Assembly: GCA_023105745.1 (NCBI GenBank)
Contig: JALGQZ010000003.1
Span: 43,362,185 to 43,426,184, forward strand
Direction of reading: 5' to 3'
Length of the DNA stretch: 64,000 bases
Origin: Austropuccinia psidii
Taxonomy: Eukaryota > Basidiomycota > Pucciniomycetes > Pucciniales > Sphaerophragmiaceae
Under the pieces are notes generated by a model. It was not told the origin of the DNA. It ran no database searches and was given only the letters and a program-made list of their open reading frames with translations. The position numbers were made by a program, and so were the translations under genes. This document shows, in pieces, positions 22,557-31,283 of this stretch. Each line of letters opens with the position of its first letter. Position 1 is the stretch's first letter.

Positions 22557-23620
22557 TGTGATCACTGGGGCTGTAAGAGAGCCCCAGCAATCAATTTAAA
22601 TTAAAAAAAATAAAATAAAATAAAATTTTTAAAATAAGAAAAATAATCTTTTTTTTTAAAAAAATTGTGATTGCTGGGGTTGTAAGAGCCGCAGCAATAA
22701 ATTTAAATAAAAAAAGAGAAAATATTAAAAAATAAATCATGTTTTTTTTCAAAAAATTTTCAATTTAAATTAAAAAAAATAAATAATGTTTTTTTTTTGA
22801 AAAATTTGTAATCTCAATTTAAATAAAAAAAAATAAAATGTTAAAAAAAAATGTTTTTGTTTTTTAAAAACTTTTGATTGCTAAATAAAAATATGTTTTT
22901 TTTTAAAAAATTTAAATTTAAATAAAAAAAATAAAATAAAAATATTTTTTTCAAATAAAAGTAAAAATTAATAAAAAATTAAAATTTTTAAAAAAAGAAA
23001 AAAATTGTTTTTTTTTTAAATAATTTTTGATAAAAACAAATAAACTTTTTAAAAAAACATAAAAAAAGTTTTTTAAAAAACTTTTTGATCGCTGGGGCTG
23101 CAAGAGCCCCAGAAATTAATTTCAATGAAAAAAAATTAAAAAAAATTAAAATAATTAAAAATTTTTTTTTTTTTAAAAAAAAAAAAACAAAAAACTTTTG
23201 ATTGCTGGGGCTGTAAGAGCCCCAGCGATCAATTTAAATAAAAAAAATAAAAAAAGTTTTTTTGTTAAAAAAATTTTGATCGCTGGGGCTGTAAGAGTCC
23301 CAGCGATCAATTGAAATAAAAAAAATAAAAATAAAATTAAAATAATTAAAAAATAAATTTTTTTAAAAAAAAATGAAAAAAGTTTTTTTTAAAAAACTTT
23401 GGATCGCTAGGGCTGTAAGAGCCCCAGAGAGCAATTTAAATAAAAAAAAAAAATAATAATTAAAAAATAAAAAAAGTTTTTTTTTTAAAAAACTTTTAAT
23501 CGCTGGGGCTGTAAGAGCCCCAGTGATCAATTTAAATAAAACAAAAAGAAAATTAAAATTTTTTAAAAAAAAATAAAAAAGTTTTTGATTGCTGGGGCTG
23601 TAAGAACCCCAGAAATCAAT
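22557..23620. repeat. Array of ~31-bp hairpin repeats in A/T homopolymer
   Basis: Eight copies of an inverted repeat with 13-base arms GATCGCTGGGGCT / AGCCCCAGCGATC around the loop GTAAG. Copies start near 22560, 22668, 23087, 23201, 23279, 23403, 23498 and 23587. Many are followed by CAATTTAAAT and long A runs and preceded by T/A runs ending in AAAAACTTT. Spacing is mostly 80-120 bp, with one 420-bp gap of pure A/T DNA. Mutated copies keep the loop and one arm. Spacers are homopolymer, not unique, so this is a minisatellite, not CRISPR. Confidence 0.9.
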
Positions 23621-23971
23621 TTAAACAAAAAAAAGAAAATAAAAATAAAAATAATTAAAAATTAACATTTTTTAAAAAAAAAATTAATTTTTGATAAAAT
23701 AAAAATAGAAATAATTAAAAATTAAATTTTTTTTTAAAAAAAAAAATGTTTTTTTTTCAAACATTTGTGATCATATTGATAATTTGAAAATTAAAAAAGA
23801 AACTCACTTGGGTATTTTTTAATTACAAGTTTTTGGTTATGAGTATTATTTTGTATCAAAGAAAATAATATTTTGAATTAAAAAAAAATAGGTTTCAGTG
23901 ATTATATCCAAAGTGAAAAGAATGCAGGTGGATTGGGCATTTTGCTCCCAAAGTTTAGGGGCAAGTCAATG

Positions 23972-24214
23972 TGATGTGAATGACCTAATGGTTAGAGCAT
24001 CTGCCTCTCAAACTGGTTGAGAGGTAGCATGTTCAATCCTGGGTGCTGGCCAGACTCACCTGGAGGCACCTGGGTTGTGAATCTGGGTGGTCGGTGACAA
24101 TAGCTTTGGCAAACCAAATCCAACTCATTCTTCCTTGGTGGAACAGGTAGGCACTGTGGGTTCAATCCCCTCAGAAGGTCCCTGGCCTCACTTCTCTCAT
24201 ATCTTTCTCTTTTT
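23972..24214 (+). ncRNA. tRNA-like / SINE-like unit
   Basis: 23981-23998 resembles a tRNA A box (ACCTAATGGTTAGAGC). 24030-24040 resembles a B box (TGTTCAATCCT), about 45 bases on. A second B-box-like GGGTTCAATCC is at 24158-24168, and a T5 run that could stop RNA polymerase III is at 24210-24214. The middle forms an 8-bp hairpin CCTCTCAA/TTGAGAGG with a 5-base loop, which is not a valid anticodon arm, so this is not a working tRNA. Best read as a tRNA-derived SINE head or tRNA relic. Confidence 0.5.
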
Positions 24215-24500
24215 ACGCTAAATTCCCATAAGCACAATTATTCTCTATTGTGATAATTATGGCATCAACTTGTTACCCGTGAGTTTTTTTGCACTCAGTT
24301 GAAAAGAGCACACTGGATAATCTTATAAGCCGCTTGGCACAAAGCTGTTCGAAGTCATGACTCGGAACAGTAAGCGTATTCTGCACTCAATAGTGATGAA
24401 TTTCCGGTCACAGGTAATAATAAGTAATATGACACATGCACACTCTACTACACCTTTTGAATTTCTTTGTCAATACCAACCTTTTTAGGTAAGTTCATGA
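24215..24500. other. Transposon G spacer
   Basis: About 290 bp between the tRNA-like unit and the gene exon remnant. No open frame, repeat or motif recognised. Confidence 0.5.
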
Positions 24501-24727
24501 TTAAATTAGACTCCAAAGGGTGTTTTTTTGCCATGCCTCACTAAATTCCAATGCTAAATATTCTGCAAGGCGGTATTTGCTTGGGCAAATTGGTGAAGAT
24601 GAAGGATTTGAGAAAAAGCTTTCATGAAGGATTTCACATATATACTTGTTTGTGCACTTCCAAATATCTTCATCTGGCAAGGATTCTTTTCTCTTGCACA
24701 TTGATGTAATTTCCAGAAGCTGAAGGG
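24501..24727 (-). pseudogene. 3' exon of an interrupted unknown gene in G (part left of H)
   Basis: Open on the minus strand from the insertion point of H to a TAA at 24501. The reading is protein-like (KESLPDEDIW, YICEILHESFF, YLALEFSEAW, ending TLWSLI). On removing element H and one copy of its AAGGG duplication the frame continues without a stop into 33932-34003, up to a possible acceptor TTGCAG. The combined 299-nt exon enters in phase 1. I cannot find a canonical donor in matching phase in the upstream exon, so the gene may be decayed or differently spliced. No family recognised. Confidence 0.5.
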
Positions 24728-25458
24728 TGTCACAGCCAAGGAGGCAGGGGCATTTCCAATCATCATCAGCAAATCATTATATCATGGATACCCTTCAAAA
24801 CCCAATCAGCAAGGGGGTTTCATTCAACAATTCACCCAATACAGTTTTCATACCTCAATACAGTTCCATACAGGCAAGACTCAAATACAGGATTCACCAA
24901 ATACAGGCCTGTCATCAATACAGGCGCAAATACCTGTATTGACTGTATCACCTGTATTGGATTCACCAATACAGGATTCAATCCCACATCCAACTTCTTC
25001 CAGCATACAGGCAAGTATCTCAACACTCAAACTCCAAGGCTGGCATTTCTCACATATACCAGCCCCTCTTCACCCACCTGGGGGTTTTTCCCCCAGTTAA
25101 TTAAAATAGTTGATTTATTATTTAATATTATTTTATTCTCACTTTGGAATATTATTTTATTACTTATTAAGTTAGTCTTAGCCTTCCCTCACCTGTTCAG
25201 TAGAGTCCTGGTGGCCATATCCTTATTAATCCCTTTTCTCTTTTCTGAACAGGTTGAAACAGTGACTCAGGATTACTTAGTGGTTGGCTCTCTATTTATT
25301 ACTTATTGTTATTTCTTTTTCTTAGTACTCTTATTCTTTTATCAGGAATTTATCCTTGCATTCTGTCTATCCTGTTCTTGAGTATTTTTGAGCCCTCCTT
25401 AAGTAAGTCTGTTCACTGAGTGCCAGGCCCTCTTCATTTTAGAAGAGCCCCTGTGACA
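24728..25458 (+). repeat. 5' LTR of element H
   Basis: 731 bp, TGTCACAG...TGTGACA. Between about 24838 and 25016 it holds eleven ATACAG/CTGTAT motifs in both orientations, then GGGGGTTTTTCCCCC-like inverted repeats near 25080. Confidence 0.96.
24838..25016. promoter_or_regulatory. Cluster of ATACAG / CTGTAT motifs in H LTR
   Basis: Eleven copies of ATACAG(G) or its complement in about 180 bp, several followed by ATTCACC. Repeated in the 3' LTR (about 33306-33484). Related motifs occur in the LTRs of D (about 41379-41450) and C. The spacing and two orientations look like a binding-site array in the U3 region. Confidence 0.5.
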
Positions 25459-26208
25459 TTATTTTAATTAACTCATAATTGCTTCTTTCTTTTCATTCAT
25501 TTTATTCATTTCTCTCATTCTTCTATTATGGTCTTTTAATGATTATGAACTTTAATGATTTTATGATTTTCATCAATTTTAATCTCTCTCATTTCATTCT
25601 CATGAAAATTTATTCTTTCTAATTTCTCTATTCTGCTGACCAATTCACTTTATTCTCTATCATCTTCATTTCTCTTTTGTTTGAATTCAGGTTTATTCAG
25701 GTTTTATTGCTTGGAATTAGTTGGGTTAATTGATTCATCATTCAGGGTTATTTGATTTGGGGTATTCAGTGGTTTTGATTGAAATTTCTCAAAATTAATG
25801 ATTGATTGATTGATTGTTCAAGACATTGATTTGACCTCAAGATTTTGAATTGACCTGATTGATTTGATTTGATTCTTCAAGATACCTGATTTATCCTCAA
25901 GATTTGATTTGATTTATTGATTTGAATTTGATTCCTCAAGAAAATTGAATTGATTTTTGAAGATATTGATTGAATTCCTCAAGACTTAATTGATTTGATT
26001 TTGATTGACTTGATTTGACTTATTGATTGAAATTGATTATTCATAAGAATTTGACTTTGTCATCTTCACTCTTCAAGATTTATTCATATTGATTCACTTC
26101 AAGACTATTGATTAATTTCTCAAGTTCATCAAGATTCTCATTTCATTGTTTTGGTCAAGCCGTATTTTATTCAAAGTATCATCAAGTTTTATTCATTCTT
26201 CTTTCATG
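25459..26208 (+). other. Leader of element H
   Basis: 750 bp between LTR and gag. The first bases (TTATTTTAATTAACTCATAATTGC) contain no TGG start of a tRNA primer site, although CTCATAATTGC is kept in element D. The second half (about 25770-26130) is a low-complexity run of TTGATT and TCAAGA words. Confidence 0.6.
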
Positions 26209-27567
26209 ATGCCAGTTCAGCATAGTCCCCCAGCCAAGCATACTAGATCCCAGAAGATTCCAGCTGTTCTCACTCCTACAGCAAGGGCTCCTCTTGACCG
26301 CACACCATCAGTTCATCAACTGAGTGCAAATTTGGACAGAGGACCACCAATGGAAGGAGCAGCACCCTCAAGAAGAGGTGGAATGAAATCTAGAAGATCA
26401 AGATCCTTTTCTGGACTTTTGGGTGGCTACCCTGGCATGTCTGAAGGTGCAAGAGCAAGATTAGGGGAAGTTGAAGATGAGGAGGGGGAAGAGTCTGTGG
26501 AGGAGGATGATTCTGGGGAGACTGAAGTGGCAGATGCCTTGGAAAATGCTCCAGAGGTGCCTCAGGGTTCTAATCTAGCCCTTTCTAGTCAACCTCCTGT
26601 CTCTCAAACTGAACCAAGTCTCCTCAAGATGATGGAGCAAATGACTCAGTTTATGGGACAACTCACTCAAGCAGTTGCCCCAAGGGACACTTCAAAAGTC
26701 CCTGCATTCAAGACTCCATCAATGAAGGCACCTGATTCTTTTGATGGTACTCAAGCTCATAAGTTGAGAGGATTTATCCAATCCTGTCAACTAATTTTCC
26801 ATAATGATCCAGCAAACTTCTTCTCTGACAGGAAGAAGGTTTTGTACTCAACTTCTTTTCTTACTGGTAGAGCTGGCAAATGGATTGAACCTTACCTCTC
26901 AAATATTTCCAATGAAGACCCTTCCTACCTCCTCAATAATTGGCCATTGTTTGAATCTCAATTATTCACTCTGTTTGGTGACCCCAATGAAGTCAGGAAA
27001 GCTGAACAGGAGTTGGACAATTTGAGGATGAAGGAAAGTGCTCATGTTTCCTTGTACATAGCAGATTTCAGAAGCTTAATGTCAAGAATTGGAGATTGGG
27101 GGGAAAGAGCTTACATTCATGTGTATAGAAGAGGCTTGGCATCAAGATTGTTGGACCAATTGGCTTCTCACCCTGGAACCTTTGACACTCTTCAAGAACT
27201 TATGGATGTCACTTTAGAATTAGACACAAGATATCATGAGAGGCAAAAGGAAAAGGGCAGTCATCAAGAGAAGAAGCCTCCAATCATTGGATCCAATTTC
27301 TCCAAACCTCCTCAAAGTTCATCATCCAAGAATCCTTATCACAATAAGAATAAGAAGGGGAAGAATTTTCAAATGTCCAAAGACAAGCCTCATGCTGCTC
27401 TCCTCAATAAGGACAACAAATTAATTGGTTCTGAAAAGGAGAGGAGGATTAAAGAAGGCTTGTGCAATTATTGTGGTGGAAAGCACCCATTTGAAAAATG
27501 CTTCAAGAGGCCTGAGAATAGGCAAGGATCATCAGAAGGCTTCCCTAGCAAGCAGGAAAAAGCCTGA
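26209..27567 (+). CDS. gag: Gag of element H
   Basis: 452 residues from the second of two adjacent ATGs (26206, 26209). The second is preferred because the D copy begins with the same MPVQ. The N-terminal ~150 residues are disordered: Arg/Ser-rich, then a Glu/Asp-rich stretch. Residues about 165-350 form a capsid-like domain (PDSFDGTQAHKLRGFIQSCQ, LYIADFRSLMSRI). A basic region follows, then a single knuckle, CNYCGGKHPFEKC, near the C-terminus. Its spacing is CX2CX3HX4C, one residue shorter than the usual CX2CX4HX4C. The protein packages element RNA in virus-like particles. The stop at 27565 lies just downstream of an A5 run where the pol frame overlaps. Confidence 0.93.
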   Translation: MPVQHSPPAKHTRSQKIPAVLTPTARAPLDRTPSVHQLSANLDRGPPMEGAAPSRRGGMKSRRSRSFSGLLGGYPGMSEGARARLGEVEDEEGEESVEEDDSGETEVADALENAPEVPQGSNLALSSQPPVSQTEPSLLKMMEQMTQFMGQLTQAVAPRDTSKVPAFKTPSMKAPDSFDGTQAHKLRGFIQSCQLIFHNDPANFFSDRKKVLYSTSFLTGRAGKWIEPYLSNISNEDPSYLLNNWPLFESQLFTLFGDPNEVRKAEQELDNLRMKESAHVSLYIADFRSLMSRIGDWGERAYIHVYRRGLASRLLDQLASHPGTFDTLQELMDVTLELDTRYHERQKEKGSHQEKKPPIIGSNFSKPPQSSSSKNPYHNKNKKGKNFQMSKDKPHAALLNKDNKLIGSEKERRIKEGLCNYCGGKHPFEKCFKRPENRQGSSEGFPSKQEKA

Positions 27568-30500
27568 GTGGGAATCATGATGTGTTCAATGGTTCTCACT
27601 TATTTCCTTCAAGAGCACAATTGTGCACTCTGAATACTAGTGTCAAGAAATCTTTAAAATTTCTTATTTTTTCTTCAATCTCTGATATTTTTTATAGTAT
27701 TCTCATTGATTCTGGTGCTACAAACTCCTTTATTGCAAAGAATTTTGTTCTCAAGTACTCATTGACCATGTCAGAGCTCCCTGAAAAGATTCCTCTTTTC
27801 ATTCTGGATTCTAATGAATCCACTTCCCTGTTCATCACCCATTATACCAAGTGGGTTGTTGATTTACCTTCCTTCCCAAGCTTTGAATGGGATTTCTTTA
27901 TCATAGATTCACCCAAGGGAGAAGACCTAATATTGGGCTATGATTTTCTTTACCATTTTAATCCCATTATTGATTGGAAAAATGGATTGATCACCTATGA
28001 TTCTAGTCATAAGGATTCTAGTGGTATTATTTCTTCTACTAGTAATGACTTATCCACTGCTGTCAACAATGTTGCTCTGGTTGGTGAACTTAAGACACCT
28101 TCCTTTCCTCCTTCTGTCCATAACCCCTCCACTTTTCCCTCTCAGTCATTACTTCCATTAAGAGATGAAGTCTTCAAAGAGATAAAAGATGTTGGAGAAG
28201 ATGTTGCTATATCTTCACTTCATCTCTTTCAAGGGGATATGGACCTTCCTCCTTTATCTTTTCATGCCTCCCTGGAGGAGCAGTGGGATGAGGAGGAAGA
28301 GCCAGAAGAGATTGAAACTGTGCTGAAGGTAGTCCCTCCTGTTTATCACAAATATTTGGATGTATTCTCCAAAGTGAAAGCAGAGAAACTTCCTCCACAC
28401 CGTGCCTGTGATCATCATATCGAACTGGAGGGTCTTCTACCTCCAGTTGGTGTTATCTACTCTTTATCAAAGAATGAGTCAGAAACACTGCGGGCCTACA
28501 TTTCAGAGAATGTAGAGAAAGGTTTCATCAGACCAAGCTCCTCCTCAACAGGAGCACCTGTCCTTTTTGTTAAGAAAAAGGATGGTGGTCTTTGTTTGTG
28601 TGTTGACTACCGCAAACTTAATGCTGTCACTAGGAAGAACAGGTATCCTGTTCCTCCAATGAATCAGCTTCTTACCGTCTTTAACGGTGCTACTATCTTC
28701 TCCAAGATAGATCTGCGTGGTGCTTATAATCTCCTGAGAATTAAAGAGGGGGATGAGCATTTAACTGCCTTTAGAACTAAATATGGCAGTTATGAGTATT
28801 TGGTTATGCCATTTGGCTTAACCAATGCTCCAGCTTCATTCCAAAATCTTGTGAATGATATCTTTGCAGATTATTTGGATATTTTTGTTGTAGTGTACTT
28901 AGATGATATTATGGTCTTCTCTAGCTCTTTGGATGAACATGTTAAACATGTGGCCTCTGTTCTCCAAAGACTGAGAGACAATAATTTGTTTGCTAAAGCC
29001 TCCAAGTGTGTATTCCATGCCTCAAGTGTGGAATACTTGGGCTATGTTGTTTCAAGTGATGGCCTCAAGATGGATTCTTCAAAAGTTCAACAAATACTCA
29101 ATTGGCCTCAGCCCAAGAACATCAAGGCCCTCCAATCTTTTCTTGGATTTGCCAATTTTTATCGTTGTTTCATTAAAAATTATTCCAAAAAAATCTCTTC
29201 TCTCACTTCCCTTCTCAAAAAAGATTCTCCCTTCATCTTCAATGAGGAAGCTCTTAGCCAGTTTCAGATACTCAAAGAAGCTTTCAACACTGCTCCTATC
29301 CTCTCTCACTTTAATCCTTCTCTCCCAGCTATTGTAGAGACTGATTCCTCTGATTATGCCTTGGGTGCTGTACTGAGTCAGGTGAATGACTCAGGAAAGC
29401 ATCCCATTGCATTTGATAGTCACAAGCTCTTACCAGCTGAGCTCAACTATGAAATTCATGACAAGGAACTCCTTGGCATAGTTTGGGCTCTCAAGCGCTG
29501 GCGAGCCTTTCTCCTTTCTCTTTCTGATTCCTTTGAGGTCTTGACAGACCATTGTTCTCTCCAATATTTTATGTCCTCTAAAGTCCTTACTTGTCATCAA
29601 GCCCGTTGGGCTGAATTTTTGTCTGAATTTCACTTTGTTATCACTTACCGCCCAGGCAGGCTGGCCACTTTACCAGATGCCTTGTCACGTCGGGACGACG
29701 TGTACCCAGAGAGGGGGGTGGATTTCATCAGCAAGAATCCTCAAAACTTTCATCAAGTTCTCAAGCAAAATGAAATTCAAGAGTCAAGATTCTTTTCCAT
29801 AAAAGTTGAAATGTTTTCAGATTTAGTTGATCAGATCCAAAGACAAGTATGGCAAGACAAAGAATATAAGGAGATTCTCAAGAAATTAGCAAGAGGAGAA
29901 TCAGTCCCAGAATATTCTCTTGAACCTCAAGCAAAATTATTATTGTTCAAAGATAGAGTAGTTATTCCAAGCAATCATGAAGTTCAATTGGACATTCTTC
30001 AAAGGCGTCATGACTCACCGTTGGCTGGCCATCCTGGCCAGGAGAAGACCCTCAAGCTCATCAAGAGGGATTTTTATTGGGCTGGCATGAATCAAATCAT
30101 CAAGGACTATTTGTCCTCATGTCAGCAATGTTCAAGAAACAAGAACATCCACCATAAGAAGTTTGGATTACTCAAGCCTCTTCAAATTCCATCTGGTCCT
30201 TGGAATTCTTTATCAATGGACTTTATCACTCAATTGCCCTTGTCAAGAAACTTTGATTCAATTTTAGTAGTTGTAGACAGATTTTCAAAAATGGCAATAT
30301 TTATTCCAACTTATTCAACAATCACTGCACTGGACTTAGCTCAAATATTCATTAATCATGTCTTTTCCAAACATGGTCTTCCAATCAGTATTGTTAGTGA
30401 TAGAGGTTCATTATTTGTTTCATCATTCTGGACCCAGTTATGTCAGCAGCTCAAGATATCAAGAGATATTTCAACTTCATTTCACCCTGAAACAGATGGA

Positions 30501-31283
30501 CAGACAGAGAGGGTAAATCAGATTCTAGAACAGTATCTTTGGATGTATGTCAGTTACCATCAAGATGACTGGCACACCTGGCTCCCTCTGGCTGAATTTT
30601 CCTATAATAATGCAGAACATTCATCCACAAAGCAATCACCTTTTTTCACCACTTATGGAAGAAATCCCAGCTTTGACTCAATCCATGTTTCTCAAGATTC
30701 ACCTGCTGGAAAGTTATCAACAAAACTCCAATCAGTACAGCAAGTTGTCAAAGAAGAATTAGAGTCAGCAATAAGAAGATTCAAGAAGTATGCAGATAGA
30801 AATAGAGCAATTCCACCTGATTTCCAACCTGGGGACAAAGTATGGCTAGCCTCCAAGAACATCAAGACAACAAGACCCACCAAGAAGCTCTCAGAAAGAT
30901 GGTTGGGACCTTTTGAAGTTCTGAAGAAGATTGGCAGCCATGCATATCACCTCAAGTTGCCTCAACAATGGAAGTCAGTTCACCCTGTTTTCCATATTTC
31001 TTTGTTAGAACCAGTGACGCAATCAACTATCCCAAATCAACATCAATTGCCACCACCACCAGTAATAGTGGAAGAGCAAGAAGAATGGGAAGTGGCTCAG
31101 GTTCTGGACTCAAAACTCAAGAGAGGTTCATTATGGTATTTAGTTGAGTGGAAAGGATTCAGTGAAGACCCAGAAAGAACAACTTGGGAACCAGCTTCCA
31201 ACCTTACCAACTCTCCAGACCTTGTCAAGGACTTTCACACTTTGTATCCTGACAAGCCTGGCCCAAATGCCTCAAGAGTTTGA
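27549..31283 (+). CDS. pol: Pol of element H: protease, RT, RNase H, integrase, chromodomain
   Basis: Open from the TAG at 27546-27548, so it overlaps gag by 19 nt in the -1 frame. There is no ATG near the start (the first plausible codon, 27582, is GTG), so it is probably made by a -1 shift on GGAAAAAGC. Numbering from 27582: protease DSGA 43-46; RT about 270-450 with YLDD 439-442; RNase H from 587 (TDSSDYALGAVLSQ) to LPDALSRR; integrase zinc domain from about 810 (RRHDSPLAGH...CQQC); catalytic D880, D940 and E976, exact D35E; GPF module (ERWLGPF, HPVFHISLLEP); chromodomain about 1168-1220 (WYLVEWKGF, TTWEP). Chromodomains direct integration to heterochromatin in related elements, which suits a landing inside an older repeat. 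Confidence 0.95.
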   Translation, partial: QAGKSLSGNHDVFNGSHLFPSRAQLCTLNTSVKKSLKFLIFSSISDIFYSILIDSGATNSFIAKNFVLKYSLTMSELPEKIPLFILDSNESTSLFITHYTKWVVDLPSFPSFEWDFFIIDSPKGEDLILGYDFLYHFNPIIDWKNGLITYDSSHKDSSGIISSTSNDLSTAVNNVALVGELKTPSFPPSVHNPSTFPSQSLLPLRDEVFKEIKDVGEDVAISSLHLFQGDMDLPPLSFHASLEEQWDEEEEPEEIETVLKVVPPVYHKYLDVFSKVKAEKLPPHRACDHHIELEGLLPPVGVIYSLSKNESETLRAYISENVEKGFIRPSSSSTGAPVLFVKKKDGGLCLCVDYRKLNAVTRKNRYPVPPMNQLLTVFNGATIFSKIDLRGAYNLLRIKEGDEHLTAFRTKYGSYEYLVMPFGLTNAPASFQNLVNDIFADYLDIFVVVYLDDIMVFSSSLDEHVKHVASVLQRLRDNNLFAKASKCVFHASSVEYLGYVVSSDGLKMDSSKVQQILNWPQPKNIKALQSFLGFANFYRCFIKNYSKKISSLTSLLKKDSPFIFNEEALSQFQILKEAFNTAPILSHFNPSLPAIVETDSSDYALGAVLSQVNDSGKHPIAFDSHKLLPAELNYEIHDKELLGIVWALKRWRAFLLSLSDSFEVLTDHCSLQYFMSSKVLTCHQARWAEFLSEFHFVITYRPGRLATLPDALSRRDDVYPERGVDFISKNPQNFHQVLKQNEIQESRFFSIKVEMFSDLVDQIQRQVWQDKEYKEILKKLARGESVPEYSLEPQAKLLLFKDRVVIPSNHEVQLDILQRRHDSPLAGHPGQEKTLKLIKRDFYWAGMNQIIKDYLSSCQQCSRNKNIHHKKFGLLKPLQIPSGPWNSLSMDFITQLPLSRNFDSILVVVDRFSKMAIFIPTYSTITALDLAQIFINHVFSKHGLPISIVSDRGSLFVSSFWTQLCQQLKISRDISTSFHPETDGQTERVNQILEQYLWMYVSYHQDDWHTWLPLAEFSYNNAEHSSTKQSPFFTTYGRNPSFDSIHVSQDSPAGKLSTKLQSVQQVVKEELESAIRRFKKYADRNRAIPPDFQPGDKVWLASKNIKTTRPTKKLSERWLGPFEVLKKIGSHAYHLKLPQQWKSVHPVFHISLLEPVTQSTIPNQHQLPPPPVIVEEQEEWEVAQVLDSKLKRGSLWYLVEWKGFSEDPERTTWEPASNLTNSPDLVKDFHTLYPDKPGPNASRV

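Noticed and set aside
22557..23620. CRISPR array
   Set aside because: Repeats are palindromic and regular, but the sequence is eukaryotic, the spacers are A/T homopolymer rather than unique sequence, and no cas genes are present.
23972..24047. Functional tRNA gene
   Set aside because: A and B boxes are present but the anticodon arm would need an 8-bp stem with a 5-base loop, and the acceptor ends do not pair.
23992..24237. 81-codon minus-strand open frame
   Set aside because: It lies across the tRNA-like unit and has no protein character beyond that; better explained as antisense of a SINE-like repeat.
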